The notes below the pieces were generated by a model. It was not told the origin of the DNA, searched no databases, and saw only the letters and a program-made list of their open reading frames with translations. The position numbers were made by a program, and so were the translations under genes. Below, one piece after another: positions 53,264 through 61,291 of a stretch of 64,000 nucleotides of DNA; within the stretch, counting starts at the first letter, position 1, and the number at the start of each line of letters is the position of its first letter. Source of the DNA: Streptomyces glomeratus (GTDB lineage: Bacteria; Actinomycetota; Actinomycetes; Streptomycetales; Streptomycetaceae); the NCBI RefSeq assembly GCF_021462825.1, contig NZ_JAKEEB010000012.1, forward strand, positions 1 to 64,000, given 5' to 3'.

Positions 53264-54148
53264 GTGAGGGTCGTCCTGCTGGGTACAGCCGCCGCGGGCG
53301 GCTTCCCGCAGTGGAACTGCGCGTGCGCGCTCTGCACCGCCGCCCGCGACGGCAAACTGCCCTCCCGCAGTCAGGAGTGTGTCGCCGTCACCGGCAACTC
53401 GCGCGACTGGTGGCTGCTGAACGCCTCACCCGACCTCCGCACCCAACTGGCGTCCGCTGCCCCGCTCTGGCCCGGTCCGGCGCCCCGGGACACCCCGGTC
53501 AAAGGCGTGCTGCTGACGGACGCGGAGGCCGATCACGCCATGGGCCTGGGCGTGCTGCGCGGGGGCGCCGATCTGAAGGTGTATGCCGGACCGCCGGTCC
53601 TGGCCGCGCTGGCGCCCCTGCGTGCGGTGCTCGGCCGCTACACCGGGTGGGAGTGGGCCGACGCCCTGACCGACGGCGGCTTCGTCCTGGCGGGCGGACT
53701 GGTCGTCACCGCGCACACGGTGGGCACCAAGGCGCCCGGGTATGTCGCCGGAGCCGCTGCGGAGGAGTCCTGGGTGATCGCATACCGCATCGAGGACCTG
53801 GCCACCGGCGGGGTCCTGCTGTACGCGCCGTGTGTGGCCGCCTGGTCGCAGGCACTGGACGATCTGCTGGCGACGGCGGACTGCGCGCTGCTGGACGGCA
53901 CGTTCTACGCCGCCGACGAGATGGGCGGCGCGGTGCGCGGCGAGGCGGTCCAGGCGGCCGCGGGGCACCTGCCGGTGGCGGGCGCGCAGGGCAGTCTGCC
54001 GCATCTCGCCCGCCACCCCGGCCCCCGGCGGATCTACACCCACCTCAACAACGGCAATCCGCTGCTCGACCCGGCGTCGGCCGCCCGGCGCCGGGTGACC
54101 GACGCCGGGGTGGAAGTCCTCGAGGACGGCGCCGAGTTGGTCCTGTGA
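53264..54148 (+). CDS. pqqB: PqqB-like metallo-beta-lactamase-fold protein, orphan
   Basis: 294 residues from GTG 53264, chosen because AAGGGAGGGG is 7 nt upstream. PqqB signatures: LLGTAAAGGFPQWNCACALC with its structural Cys cluster, LNASPDLRTQL, the metal-site remnant LLTDAEADHAMGLGVLRGG, and IYTHLNNGNPLLDP near the C-terminus. PqqB takes part in pyrroloquinoline quinone synthesis, where it is thought to hydroxylate an intermediate. No pqqA, C, D or E is in this window, so a true PQQ role is uncertain. Confidence 0.85.
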   Translation: MRVVLLGTAAAGGFPQWNCACALCTAARDGKLPSRSQECVAVTGNSRDWWLLNASPDLRTQLASAAPLWPGPAPRDTPVKGVLLTDAEADHAMGLGVLRGGADLKVYAGPPVLAALAPLRAVLGRYTGWEWADALTDGGFVLAGGLVVTAHTVGTKAPGYVAGAAAEESWVIAYRIEDLATGGVLLYAPCVAAWSQALDDLLATADCALLDGTFYAADEMGGAVRGEAVQAAAGHLPVAGAQGSLPHLARHPGPRRIYTHLNNGNPLLDPASAARRRVTDAGVEVLEDGAELVL

Positions 54149-54150
54149 CC

Positions 54151-54555
54151 TCAGTCCGCGGGCGAGTCGGAGTTCAGCGTGCGGGCCAGCGCCTCGCGTT
54201 GCAGAGGCAGCACCTCGGCGTGCAGAGCTCGGCCCTTCCCGGTCAGCGCGACCCAGACCCCGCGCCGGTCCTCCTCGCACACGGAGCGCACCACCAGGCC
54301 CTCCTTCTCCAGCCGCCCGATCAGCCGGGACAGGGCGCTCTGGCTGAGATGGACGCGGCCGGCGAGGTTCTGCACCCGGCACAGGTCGCCGTGCGCGGCC
54401 GTCTCGGCGGCCAGGATGTCGAGCACCTCGAAGTCGCTGGCGCCGAGCCCGTGCGGGTGCAGTACCCGGTCGATCTCGCAGAGGGTGCGGGCGTGCACGG
54501 ACAGAATGTCCCGCCACCGTTCCTCGAGCCGGGCACCGGCCGTTTTCGCTGCCAT
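54151..54555 (-). CDS. MarR-family regulator
   Basis: 134 residues from ATG 54555. The winged-helix core is DFEVLDILAAE, then LCRVQNLAGRVHLSQSALSRLIGRLEKEGLVVR and the wing EEDRRGVWVALT. These repress stress or efflux genes and release DNA on binding phenolics or oxidation. Its gene ends 2 nt after the convergent PqqB-like gene. Its own promoter lies at 54585-54613. Confidence 0.92.
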   Translation of the reverse strand: MAAKTAGARLEERWRDILSVHARTLCEIDRVLHPHGLGASDFEVLDILAAETAAHGDLCRVQNLAGRVHLSQSALSRLIGRLEKEGLVVRSVCEEDRRGVWVALTGKGRALHAEVLPLQREALARTLNSDSPAD

Positions 54556-54584
54556 ACCCGCACGGTAACAGAGAAGCTCGCTGT

Positions 54585-54613
54585 TATTTACTGTGCAACT
54601 AGTGTGTCTGCAA
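54585..54613 (-). promoter_or_regulatory. Promoter of the MarR-family gene
   Basis: On the minus strand, TTGCAG (54608-54613) and TAAATA (54585-54590) are exactly 17 bp apart, ending 29 bp before the ATG. An unusually AT-rich pocket for this genome. Confidence 0.6.
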
Positions 54614-54652
54614 GCGACGTGGCCCCCGGCGGGGCGGCCCGAGTGACCGGGC

Positions 54653-55003
54653 CTAGGCGTCCGGATCCTGGACCAGCCCCACGAGGTTGCCGTCCGCGTC
54701 CTTCACCGAGGCGATCAGCTTTCCGCCGCCGACGTCCTGGACGTCCTGGAGCAGCTCGGCCCCGGCTTCCAGCAGGGCGGCCAGGCGCGTCCGGATGCCC
54801 GCCACATGCCAGTAGGGCACCGGGCCGGTCATCCCCTTGGCATGGCCGTTCGGATCGAGGCCGATCTCCTGTCCGGCGGCCCTGAACCCGACGTAGTACG
54901 GCTCGTCCGCATAGGGCTCCACCTCCAGCAGGGCACTGAACACGGCCTTCGCGCGGGCGAGGTCCTTGACGGGATAGATGATCGTCTTGACGCCGGTGGT
55001 CAT
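54653..55003 (-). CDS. VOC-family (glyoxalase/bleomycin-resistance-like) protein
   Basis: 116 residues. One vicinal-oxygen-chelate module pair: VKTIIYPVKDLARAKAVFSALL with YVGFRAAGQEIGLDP, then YWHVAGIRTRLAALLEAGAELLQD and IASVKDADGNLVGLVQDPD. The final Gln/Asp-rich strand holds the last metal-ligand position. It could be a lyase, dioxygenase or drug-binding protein. Divergent from the winged-helix gene, a likely regulator. Confidence 0.88.
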   Translation of the reverse strand: MTTGVKTIIYPVKDLARAKAVFSALLEVEPYADEPYYVGFRAAGQEIGLDPNGHAKGMTGPVPYWHVAGIRTRLAALLEAGAELLQDVQDVGGGKLIASVKDADGNLVGLVQDPDA

Positions 55004-55258
55004 GGCGTACTCCTCCGGGATGCGGGATGCGCGGACCGACGTCCTCCGTCGGTGTCTTCACGCTAAGGCGGGGGAGCACGCGAGGGCTTCTCCAAAACTG
55101 ACCGGTCGTGCCCGGGGATCCGAAATGGACAGGGCCCGGTCCGTGTGCCCGCACGCGTGTCGCAGCGCAGGTCCTGCCCACTTCGGCCCGTTCGTACCTC
55201 GGCCCGGCCATCCCCGGCAGGCCACAGTGGTCGGGAGGGCGGGCACAGAGGGGACGAG

Positions 55259-55546
55259 ATGCTGAAGACACCCGTGAGCGAGCGACGGATGCGGATTCTG
55301 GAGTGGCTGAAGGACCCGGTCGCGCACTTCCCGCCGCAGCGGCACGGCGACCTCGTCGAGGACGGCGTCACGGTGGCGGCCGTCGCCGAGAGGCTCGCCG
55401 TGCCCCGGTCCGTCGCCGCCACCGATCTGCGGATCCTCGCCGCCATCGGCCTGCTGCGCATGAAGAGGATCCGGCGGCGGACCTACTACCGCCGGGACGA
55501 TCTCCGTATCACCGAGGTTGCCCGCTTGTTCGAGAAGGGGTGGTAG
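55259..55546 (+). CDS. Winged-helix (ArsR-like) regulator
   Basis: 95 residues from ATG 55259. SERRMRILEWLKDPVAHFPPQ, then VTVAAVAERLAVPRSVAATDLRILAAIGLLRMKRIRRRTYYRRDD is a classic winged helix, with the helix-turn-helix near residues 40-62 and a basic wing. No metal-binding Cys pair. It probably regulates the divergent VOC gene 255 bp away. Confidence 0.85.
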   Translation: MLKTPVSERRMRILEWLKDPVAHFPPQRHGDLVEDGVTVAAVAERLAVPRSVAATDLRILAAIGLLRMKRIRRRTYYRRDDLRITEVARLFEKGW

Positions 55547-55613
55547 ACGAGGAGCCGCGTGGGTACGCACCTGCGAGGATGGGCTGCCCCAAGACGGCGA
55601 AGGACGGGCGCAC

Positions 55614-56579
55614 ATGGACTCTCGCACCACTCTCGTCGCACGCCGGTACGTCGCGATCGGGGGCCGGGGGCCCGAGGACGTGGTCGCCGACGCGCGCGGG
55701 CGGGTGCTGACCGGTGTGGAGGACGGGCGGATCCTGCGCCTCGACGGACTCGCCGACCCGGCCCGCACACGCGTCGAGGTGCTCGCCGAGACCGGCGGCC
55801 GGCCCCTCGGCCTGGAACTTCTGCCGGACGGCGGTCTCTTGGTGTGCGACGCCCGTCGTGGGCTGCTGCGCGTGGCGCCCGACGACGGCACCGTGCGCGT
55901 CCTCGCCGACTCGGTGGCGGGGGAGCCGCTGCGGTTCTGCAGCAACGTGGTCGGCCTCTCCGACGGCACGATCTGCTTCACCGTCTCCAGTCGCCGCCAT
56001 CCCCTGGAACACTGGATCGGCGACGTGGTCGAGCACTCCGGAACAGGACGGCTGCTGCGCCTCGCCCCCGGCTCCGACCGTCCGGAGGTGCTGGTGGAGG
56101 GCTTGCAGTTCGCCAACGGCCTCGCTTGCGGCAAGGACGAGTCCTTCCTGGTCGTGGCCGAGACCGCAGCCCGCCGCCTGAGCCGCTACTGGCTGGCCGG
56201 ACCGCGCGCCGGCCGCTGCGAGCCCTTCGTCGAGGATCTGCCGGGGATGCCCGACAACCTGTGGCGTGCGGGGGCCGACGGGCCGCTCTGGGTGGCCCTC
56301 GCCGGACCCCGCGTCCCCGCCCTGGACCTGCTGCACCGTGCCGCGCCGGATGTGCGCCGTGCCGCCGCCCGGCTCGCGGTGCGCGCCCCGTACCGCCCCG
56401 CCGCCATGGCCGGCGCGCTCGCGGTCGACGACGAGGGCCGCATCCGTCACCGTCTCATGCGCCACCGTTCCGGCTTCCGGATGACCACCAGCGTCTGTGT
56501 CGCCGGGGGACAGCTGGTGCTCGGCAGCCTCTGGGAACGGGGCGTCGCGGTGTGCGAACCGCCGCCCGACGCCGCCTGA
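55614..56579 (+). CDS. Strictosidine-synthase-like / SMP-30-type beta-propeller protein
   Basis: 321 residues from ATG 55614 with AAGGACGG 8 nt upstream. Six-bladed propeller signatures: GPEDVVADARGRVLTGVEDGRILRL, RPLGLELLPDGGLLVCDARRGLL, then FCSNVVGLSDGTICFTVSS and FANGLACGKDESFLVVAET, and DLPGMPDNLWRAGADGPLWVAL. These are lactonases or related esterases; alkaloid synthesis is not implied. It follows the winged-helix gene by 67 nt on the same strand. Confidence 0.87.
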   Translation: MDSRTTLVARRYVAIGGRGPEDVVADARGRVLTGVEDGRILRLDGLADPARTRVEVLAETGGRPLGLELLPDGGLLVCDARRGLLRVAPDDGTVRVLADSVAGEPLRFCSNVVGLSDGTICFTVSSRRHPLEHWIGDVVEHSGTGRLLRLAPGSDRPEVLVEGLQFANGLACGKDESFLVVAETAARRLSRYWLAGPRAGRCEPFVEDLPGMPDNLWRAGADGPLWVALAGPRVPALDLLHRAAPDVRRAAARLAVRAPYRPAAMAGALAVDDEGRIRHRLMRHRSGFRMTTSVCVAGGQLVLGSLWERGVAVCEPPPDAA

Positions 56580-56801
56580 CCGGGCCGGGGCCCGCGCGCC
56601 GGGTGCCCCGCGGTCCCCGCCCCATCTGGGTGCGGGCCCGTAGCGCACCGGGTTACCCTGTTCCCCGGCCGCGGTCACGTCCTGCGGCGCGGTGGTGGGG
56701 CCCGCCGTACCCGAACCGCGGCAGTGCCGCCGCCAACGGTCCCTACTTGCGATCGAGCGAGCCCGTCCGGCAGGGCCCCGGCGAGTAGGAGACGTACGTC
56801 C

Positions 56802-57278
56802 ATGAGAGTCCCGCACCCCCAGAGCGCCGACCGGGCCGGTGATGCCGTGCCCCGGCCCGCGAGCAGGCCGTCGCTCTGGCACCAGCAGGGGCCCGTGGTG
56901 GCGGTCGTCGCCCTCGGCGGCGCCCTCGGCGCCACGGCCCGCTACGCCGCGTCACTGCTCTGGCCCGCGCGGACCGGCGGATTCCCCTGGACCACCTTCG
57001 GCGTCAACCTCGTCGGCTGTGCCGTGATCGGCGTGTTCATGGTGGTGATCACCGATGTATGGGCCGCCCACCGGCTGGTGCGGCCGTTCCTCGGCACCGG
57101 CGTGCTCGGCGGTTTCACCACCTTCTCGACGTACGCCGTCGACATCCAGAGACTGGTCGACGCGGGCGAGCCGCGCACCGCGCTCGCCTACCTGGTCGCG
57201 ACCCCGGCCGGGGCCCTCGCGGCCGTATGGCTCGGTATGACGGCCGCGCGCAGGCTCCTGGCGTGGCGGCAAGGGTGA
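56802..57278 (+). CDS. crcB1: Fluoride channel CrcB (Fluc), first subunit
   Basis: 158 residues with an N-terminal hydrophilic extension of about 35 residues before the first helix. Four membrane helices. Fluc signatures: GGALGATARYAASLL, TTFGVNLVGCAVIGV with the Asn-Gly pair, and GVLGGFTTFSTYAVDI, whose Phe and Thr/Ser line the fluoride path. It dimerises, here perhaps with the second CrcB. AGGAG is about 11 nt upstream. Confidence 0.93.
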   Translation: MRVPHPQSADRAGDAVPRPASRPSLWHQQGPVVAVVALGGALGATARYAASLLWPARTGGFPWTTFGVNLVGCAVIGVFMVVITDVWAAHRLVRPFLGTGVLGGFTTFSTYAVDIQRLVDAGEPRTALAYLVATPAGALAAVWLGMTAARRLLAWRQG

Positions 57279-57313
57279 ACGAAACCACGAGGCGACGCCC
57301 CGGGGAGGCGGCG

Positions 57314-57694
57314 ATGACACGACTGACCGGCAGGGCCCTGCGGCTGACCGTCTTCATCGGCGAGCACGACCGCTGGCACCACAAGCCCCTCTACACCGAG
57401 ATCGTGCACCGTGCGCACGCCGCCGGCCTGGCCGGCGCCAGTGTGTTCCGCGGCATCGAGGGCTTCGGGGCGTCCTCCCTCATCCACACCTCGCGGCTGC
57501 TGTCACTGAGCGAGGACCTGCCGGTGGCCGTGGTCGTCGTCGACACCGAGGAGCGCGTCCGCGCCTTTCTTCCGCAGCTCGACGAACTCGTCACCGAGGG
57601 GCTGGTGACCCTCGACGACTGCGAGGTGATGAGGTACGCGGGACGCGAGCAGGCCCCCGCCGACGGCGGACGGAACAGTGGACGGGAAAGGTGA
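57314..57694 (+). CDS. DUF190-family protein
   Basis: 126 residues. The ferredoxin-like DUF190 pattern is ALRLTVFIGEHDRWHHKPLYTEIVHRAHAAGLAGASVFRGIEGFGASSLIHTSRLLSLSEDLPVAVVVVD. It is commonly fused to or encoded beside crcB and may be a small regulatory subunit. GGGGAGG lies before the ATG. It sits 36 nt after crcB1 and 10 nt before crcB2. Confidence 0.9.
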   Translation: MTRLTGRALRLTVFIGEHDRWHHKPLYTEIVHRAHAAGLAGASVFRGIEGFGASSLIHTSRLLSLSEDLPVAVVVVDTEERVRAFLPQLDELVTEGLVTLDDCEVMRYAGREQAPADGGRNSGRER

Positions 57695-57703
57695 GAAGTC
57701 GTT

Positions 57704-58081
57704 GTGAATTGGCTGCTGGTGATCATCGGCGCCATGGCCGGAGCACCCCTGCGCTATCTGACCGACCGGGCGGTGCAGCTCAGGCATGACTCCGTCTTCC
57801 CCTGGGGCACCCTTGCCGTGAACGTCACGGGATGCCTGATCCTCGGCCTGCTGACCGGAGCCGCAGCGTCCGGACACGCCTCGTCCCATCTGCAACTCCT
57901 GCTCGGAACGGGCCTGTGCGGGGCGCTGACCACCTATTCGACGTTCTCGTACGAGACCCTGCGGCTCACCGAGACCGGCGCGGGGTTCTACGCTGCCGCC
58001 AATGTCGTCGCGAGCGTGACGGCGGGCCTGGGGGCGGCCTTCGCGGGGGTCTCGATCGCCGGGGCGGTGTGGCCAGGGTAG
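57704..58081 (+). CDS. crcB2: Fluoride channel CrcB (Fluc), second subunit
   Basis: 125 residues from GTG 57704. Signatures: IGAMAGAPLRYLTDRAV, GTLAVNVTGCLILGLL and TGLCGALTTYSTFSYETLRL. The Phe box differs from crcB1 (TTYSTF rather than TTFSTY). This divergence is what is expected if the two form an antiparallel heterodimer. It has no N-terminal extension. Confidence 0.93.
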   Translation: MNWLLVIIGAMAGAPLRYLTDRAVQLRHDSVFPWGTLAVNVTGCLILGLLTGAAASGHASSHLQLLLGTGLCGALTTYSTFSYETLRLTETGAGFYAAANVVASVTAGLGAAFAGVSIAGAVWPG

Positions 58082-58163
58082 GCGGACGTCACGCGCGCGT
58101 AGTACAAATTCCAGAGCACCACCGTCTACAGCATTGTCGACCAACTTCTCAGAACTGGATCCC

Positions 58164-58997
58164 ATGAGCGTCATCAACGTCGGTCAGGCCGTCGTCCTCG
58201 GAGTCGTCGAGGGGGTGACCGAATTCCTCCCCGTGTCCTCGACCGGCCATCTCAAGATCACTGAGGGCCTCATGGGCATTCCCGTCGACGACCAGGCCGT
58301 CGTCGGCTTCTCGGCCGTCATCCAGGTCGGCGCGATCGCGGCCGTGCTCCTTTACTTCTTCAAGGACATCGTGCGGATCGTCTCCGCCTGGTTCCGGGGT
58401 CTGTTCGACAAGCGCGAGCGGTATCACCACGACTACAAGTTCGCCTGGTGGGTGATCGCCGCGACCGTCCCGATCGTCGTGGTGGGACTTGCCGCCAAGC
58501 CGCTGATCGACGGACCGCTCGCCTCCCTGTGGGTGGTCGCCGCCTCGCTGATCATCGGTTCCGGTGTGATGTGGGCGGCCGACCAGATGGGCCGGCACAA
58601 GCGCGGTGAGGACGACACCTCGTTCAAGGACGCGATGCTGGTCGGCAGTTCGCAGATCCTCGCCCTGCTCTTCCCCGGCTTCTCCCGGTCCGGCGCCACG
58701 ATGTCCACCGCGCTCATCCTCGACCTGGACCGGGTCGCCGCCACCCGTCTGTCCTTCTTCCTCGGCATCCCGGCCCTCACCGGCGCCGGCCTCTACGAGC
58801 TGAAGGACGCCCTGGGTGCGGGGGTGGGCGCCGCGCCGCTCGCCGTCGGCACCATCGTCTCGTTCGTGGTCGCCTACGCCTCCATCGCCTGGCTGCTGAA
58901 GTTCGTCGCCAAGCACTCCTTCAACGCGTTCGTGATCTACCGGATCGTCGTCGGTGTGGCTCTGCTGGGCCTGCTCTCGACCGGTGTGCTGAGCTGA
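58164..58997 (+). CDS. uppP: Undecaprenyl-diphosphatase UppP (BacA)
   Basis: 277 residues. Motifs GVVEGVTEFLPVSSTGHL and LLFPGFSRSGATMS hold the catalytic Glu, Ser and Arg residues, with about eight hydrophobic helices. It recycles the lipid carrier undecaprenyl diphosphate for peptidoglycan and confers bacitracin tolerance. ATG 58164 is used; TTG 58134 is an alternative. The ribosome site is weak. The gene is 82 nt from crcB2. Confidence 0.95.
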   Translation: MSVINVGQAVVLGVVEGVTEFLPVSSTGHLKITEGLMGIPVDDQAVVGFSAVIQVGAIAAVLLYFFKDIVRIVSAWFRGLFDKRERYHHDYKFAWWVIAATVPIVVVGLAAKPLIDGPLASLWVVAASLIIGSGVMWAADQMGRHKRGEDDTSFKDAMLVGSSQILALLFPGFSRSGATMSTALILDLDRVAATRLSFFLGIPALTGAGLYELKDALGAGVGAAPLAVGTIVSFVVAYASIAWLLKFVAKHSFNAFVIYRIVVGVALLGLLSTGVLS

Positions 58998-59024
58998 TCA
59001 CCGAGGGTCGTCGCTGATCGGCCC

Positions 59025-59060
59025 AGGGGCGGGAAGCCGGTATTCAGGCTTCCCGCCCCT
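59025..59060. terminator. Hairpin terminator after uppP
   Basis: aggggcgggaagcc and ggcttcccgcccct form a perfect 14-bp stem with an 8-nt loop, followed by CGTAAGTTTCCTT. Confidence 0.75.
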
Positions 59061-59084
59061 CGTAAGTTTCCTTACCGTCACCCC

Positions 59085-59113
59085 TTGACAGTCCGCCCCG
59101 TCAGCCGGAGGAT
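59085..59113 (+). promoter_or_regulatory. Promoter for the fadR-type/ans operon
   Basis: TTGACA (59085-59090) and GAGGAT (59108-59113) are 17 bp apart, just upstream of GTG 59121. The leader would be very short, and the -10 element overlaps the ribosome site, so the assignment is tentative. Confidence 0.4.
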
Positions 59114-59120
59114 CGCATTC

Positions 59121-59852
59121 GTGAACCTGTCAGACAGCCAGACAGGTGGCCGGGCCCCGCGGCGCGTCAGCGCGATGGAAGCGGTGCTCCTCCACCTCCG
59201 CGGCGCCATCGAGCGCGGTGAGTACGCGATCGGTGACAAGCTCCCCTCCGAGGCCGAGCTGTGCCGCACCCTCGAGGTCAGCCGCCCCGTCCTGCGTGAG
59301 GCCCTGCGGGCCCTGCAGACCATGGGGCTGACCGTCTCGAGGACCGGCAAGGGCACCTTCGTCGTCGCGAGCGCCGTCGAGGACCCGACCTTCGGCGACT
59401 ACGCGGCCAGCGATCTGCTGGAGGTGCGCCGCCACATCGAGATCCCGGTCGCCGGGTACGCGGCGGTGCGCCGCACCCCGGAGAACCTCGACCACCTGGC
59501 CCACCTCCTGGACCGGATGGAGCGCGAGACGGACACCACCGCGTGGGTCGCGATGGACACCCTCTTCCATCTCGCCGTGGCCGAGGCCGCCCAGAACCCG
59601 GTCTTCCGCCGGGTGATCGAGGAGATCCGCGACGCACTGGCGCGTCAGTCGGCCTTCCTCAACGAGCTGGGGGGCCGGCGTGAGCAGTCCAACCGCGAGC
59701 ACCGGGCGATCGTGGAGGCGCTGACCGACGGTTCCGAGCACGACGCCGTGGAGGCCATGGCCCACCACCTCGACCGCGTCGAGACGACCCTCACCGACAT
59801 CCTGCGCCCCGGGCGCACGGATCTCCCCACGGAAGGCGAACCAGAGGCTTGA
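59121..59852 (+). CDS. FadR-subfamily GntR regulator of the asparagine operon
   Basis: 243 residues from GTG 59121, chosen because GGAGG is about 10 nt upstream. The winged helix is YAIGDKLPSEAELCRTLEVSRPVLREALRALQTMGLTVSRTGKG. The FCD effector domain has LFHLAVAEAAQNPVF and HRAIVEALTDGSEHDAVEAMAHHL with the metal-type histidines. Its stop overlaps the permease start. Asparagine or aspartate is a likely effector from context. Confidence 0.9.
   Translation: MNLSDSQTGGRAPRRVSAMEAVLLHLRGAIERGEYAIGDKLPSEAELCRTLEVSRPVLREALRALQTMGLTVSRTGKGTFVVASAVEDPTFGDYAASDLLEVRRHIEIPVAGYAAVRRTPENLDHLAHLLDRMERETDTTAWVAMDTLFHLAVAEAAQNPVFRRVIEEIRDALARQSAFLNELGGRREQSNREHRAIVEALTDGSEHDAVEAMAHHLDRVETTLTDILRPGRTDLPTEGEPEA
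59125..59147. promoter_or_regulatory. Palindromes at the regulator start, candidate self-operator
   Basis: CTGTCAGACAG (59127-59137) is a perfect palindrome with the GT-N3-AC core of FadR-subfamily sites. It lies within a longer inverted repeat, ACCTGTC at 59125 and GACAGGT at 59141. Confidence 0.45.
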
Positions 59853-61291
59853 GCGAGCAGCACCTCAAAGAAGAGACGCGCCCGTCGTCCGGTCACGTCG
59901 ACGCCGGTGACGCCGGCTACAGCAAGTCCCTGAAGTCCCGGCACGTCAACATGATCGCCATCGGCGGTGCCATCGGCACCGGCCTCTTCCTCGGCGCCGG
60001 CGGCCGCCTCGCCGACGCCGGTCCGTCCCTGTTCGTCGCGTACGCGGTCTGCGGCGTCTTCGCGTTCCTCGTGGTGCGGGCGCTGGGCGAGCTGGTCCTG
60101 TACCGCCCCTCCTCCGGTGCGTTCGTGTCGTACGCCCGTGAGTTCCTCGGCGAGAAGGGGGCCTACACCGCGGGCTGGATGTACTTCCTCAACTGGGCCA
60201 CCACCGGCATCGCCGACATCACCGCGGTGGCTACCTACACGCACTACTGGGGCATGTTCTCCGACATCCCGCAGTGGGTGATCGCACTGGTCGCCCTGGC
60301 CGTGGTCCTCACCGTGAACCTCATCTCGGTGAAGGTATTCGGCGAACTGGAGTTCTGGTTCGCCATCGTCAAGGTCGGTGCTCTCGTGGTCTTCATGGCG
60401 ATCGCCGTCTTCCTCCTGGTGACGCGGCACCCGGTGGACGGCCACACCCCCGGCCCGTCACTGATCACCGACCACGGCGGCGTCTTCCCCAACGGCGTGC
60501 TGCCGATGCTGCTGATCATCCAGGGCGTCGTCTTCGCATACGCCTCCGTCGAGCTGGTCGGTGTCGCCGCCGGTGAGACCGAGAACCCCGAGAAGATCAT
60601 GCCGAAGGCGATCAACTCGATCATGTGGCGCGTCGGCCTCTTCTATGTCGGCTCGGTCGTCCTGCTGTCGATGCTGCTCCCCTGGAACAAGTACTCGGCC
60701 GGCCAGAGCCCCTTCGTGACGGTCCTGTCCCACATCGGTGTCCCCGCGGCCGGAGGGGTCATGAACCTCGTCGTCCTCACCGCGGCCATGTCCTCCCTCA
60801 ACTCCGGCCTCTACTCGACCGGCCGCATCCTGCGCTCCATGGCGGTGTCCGGCTCCGCACCGAAGTTCACCGGGATCATGAGCCGCCGCCAGGTCCCCTA
60901 CGGCGGCATTCTCCTCACCAGCGGCATCTGTGTCCTCGGTGTGGGCCTCAACTTCGTGGTCCCGGCCGACGCGTTCGAAATCGTGCTGAACTTCGCGGCG
61001 ATCGGCATCCTGTCCACCTGGGGCATGATCATGCTCTGCCACCTGCTCTTCTGGCGGAAGACGCGGAACGGCGAGCTCTCCCGCCCGAGCTACCGCCTGC
61101 CCGGCTCCCCGTGGACCGAGATCGTCACGCTCGGCTTCCTCGCCTCCGTGTTCGTCCTGATGTACGCCGACGGCGGCGCCGGCCGCACCACCGTGCTGTG
61201 CCTGCCGCTGATCGTGGTGGCCCTGGTGGCCGGCTGGTACGGCATACGCGGCCGGGCCGCCCGTGGCAAGTCCCCCAAGGTGAAGCTGTGA
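59849..61291 (+). CDS. ansP: L-asparagine permease (APC family)
   Basis: 480 residues from the rare start TTG 59849, which overlaps the preceding stop as TTGA; the next Met is inside helix one. AAT/APC signatures: SLKSRHVNMIAIGGAIGTGLFLG, then SSGAFVSYAREFLGEKGAYTAGWMYFLNW and ASVELVGVAAGETENPEKIMPKAINS. Twelve helices. The asparaginase gene overlapping its 3' end supports asparagine as substrate. Coupled translation is likely. Confidence 0.92.
   Translation: MSEQHLKEETRPSSGHVDAGDAGYSKSLKSRHVNMIAIGGAIGTGLFLGAGGRLADAGPSLFVAYAVCGVFAFLVVRALGELVLYRPSSGAFVSYAREFLGEKGAYTAGWMYFLNWATTGIADITAVATYTHYWGMFSDIPQWVIALVALAVVLTVNLISVKVFGELEFWFAIVKVGALVVFMAIAVFLLVTRHPVDGHTPGPSLITDHGGVFPNGVLPMLLIIQGVVFAYASVELVGVAAGETENPEKIMPKAINSIMWRVGLFYVGSVVLLSMLLPWNKYSAGQSPFVTVLSHIGVPAAGGVMNLVVLTAAMSSLNSGLYSTGRILRSMAVSGSAPKFTGIMSRRQVPYGGILLTSGICVLGVGLNFVVPADAFEIVLNFAAIGILSTWGMIMLCHLLFWRKTRNGELSRPSYRLPGSPWTEIVTLGFLASVFVLMYADGGAGRTTVLCLPLIVVALVAGWYGIRGRAARGKSPKVKL

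Noticed and set aside
56580..56801. Fluoride riboswitch before crcB1
   Set aside because: I looked for the conserved crcB RNA elements and did not see them; a covariance search could overrule this.
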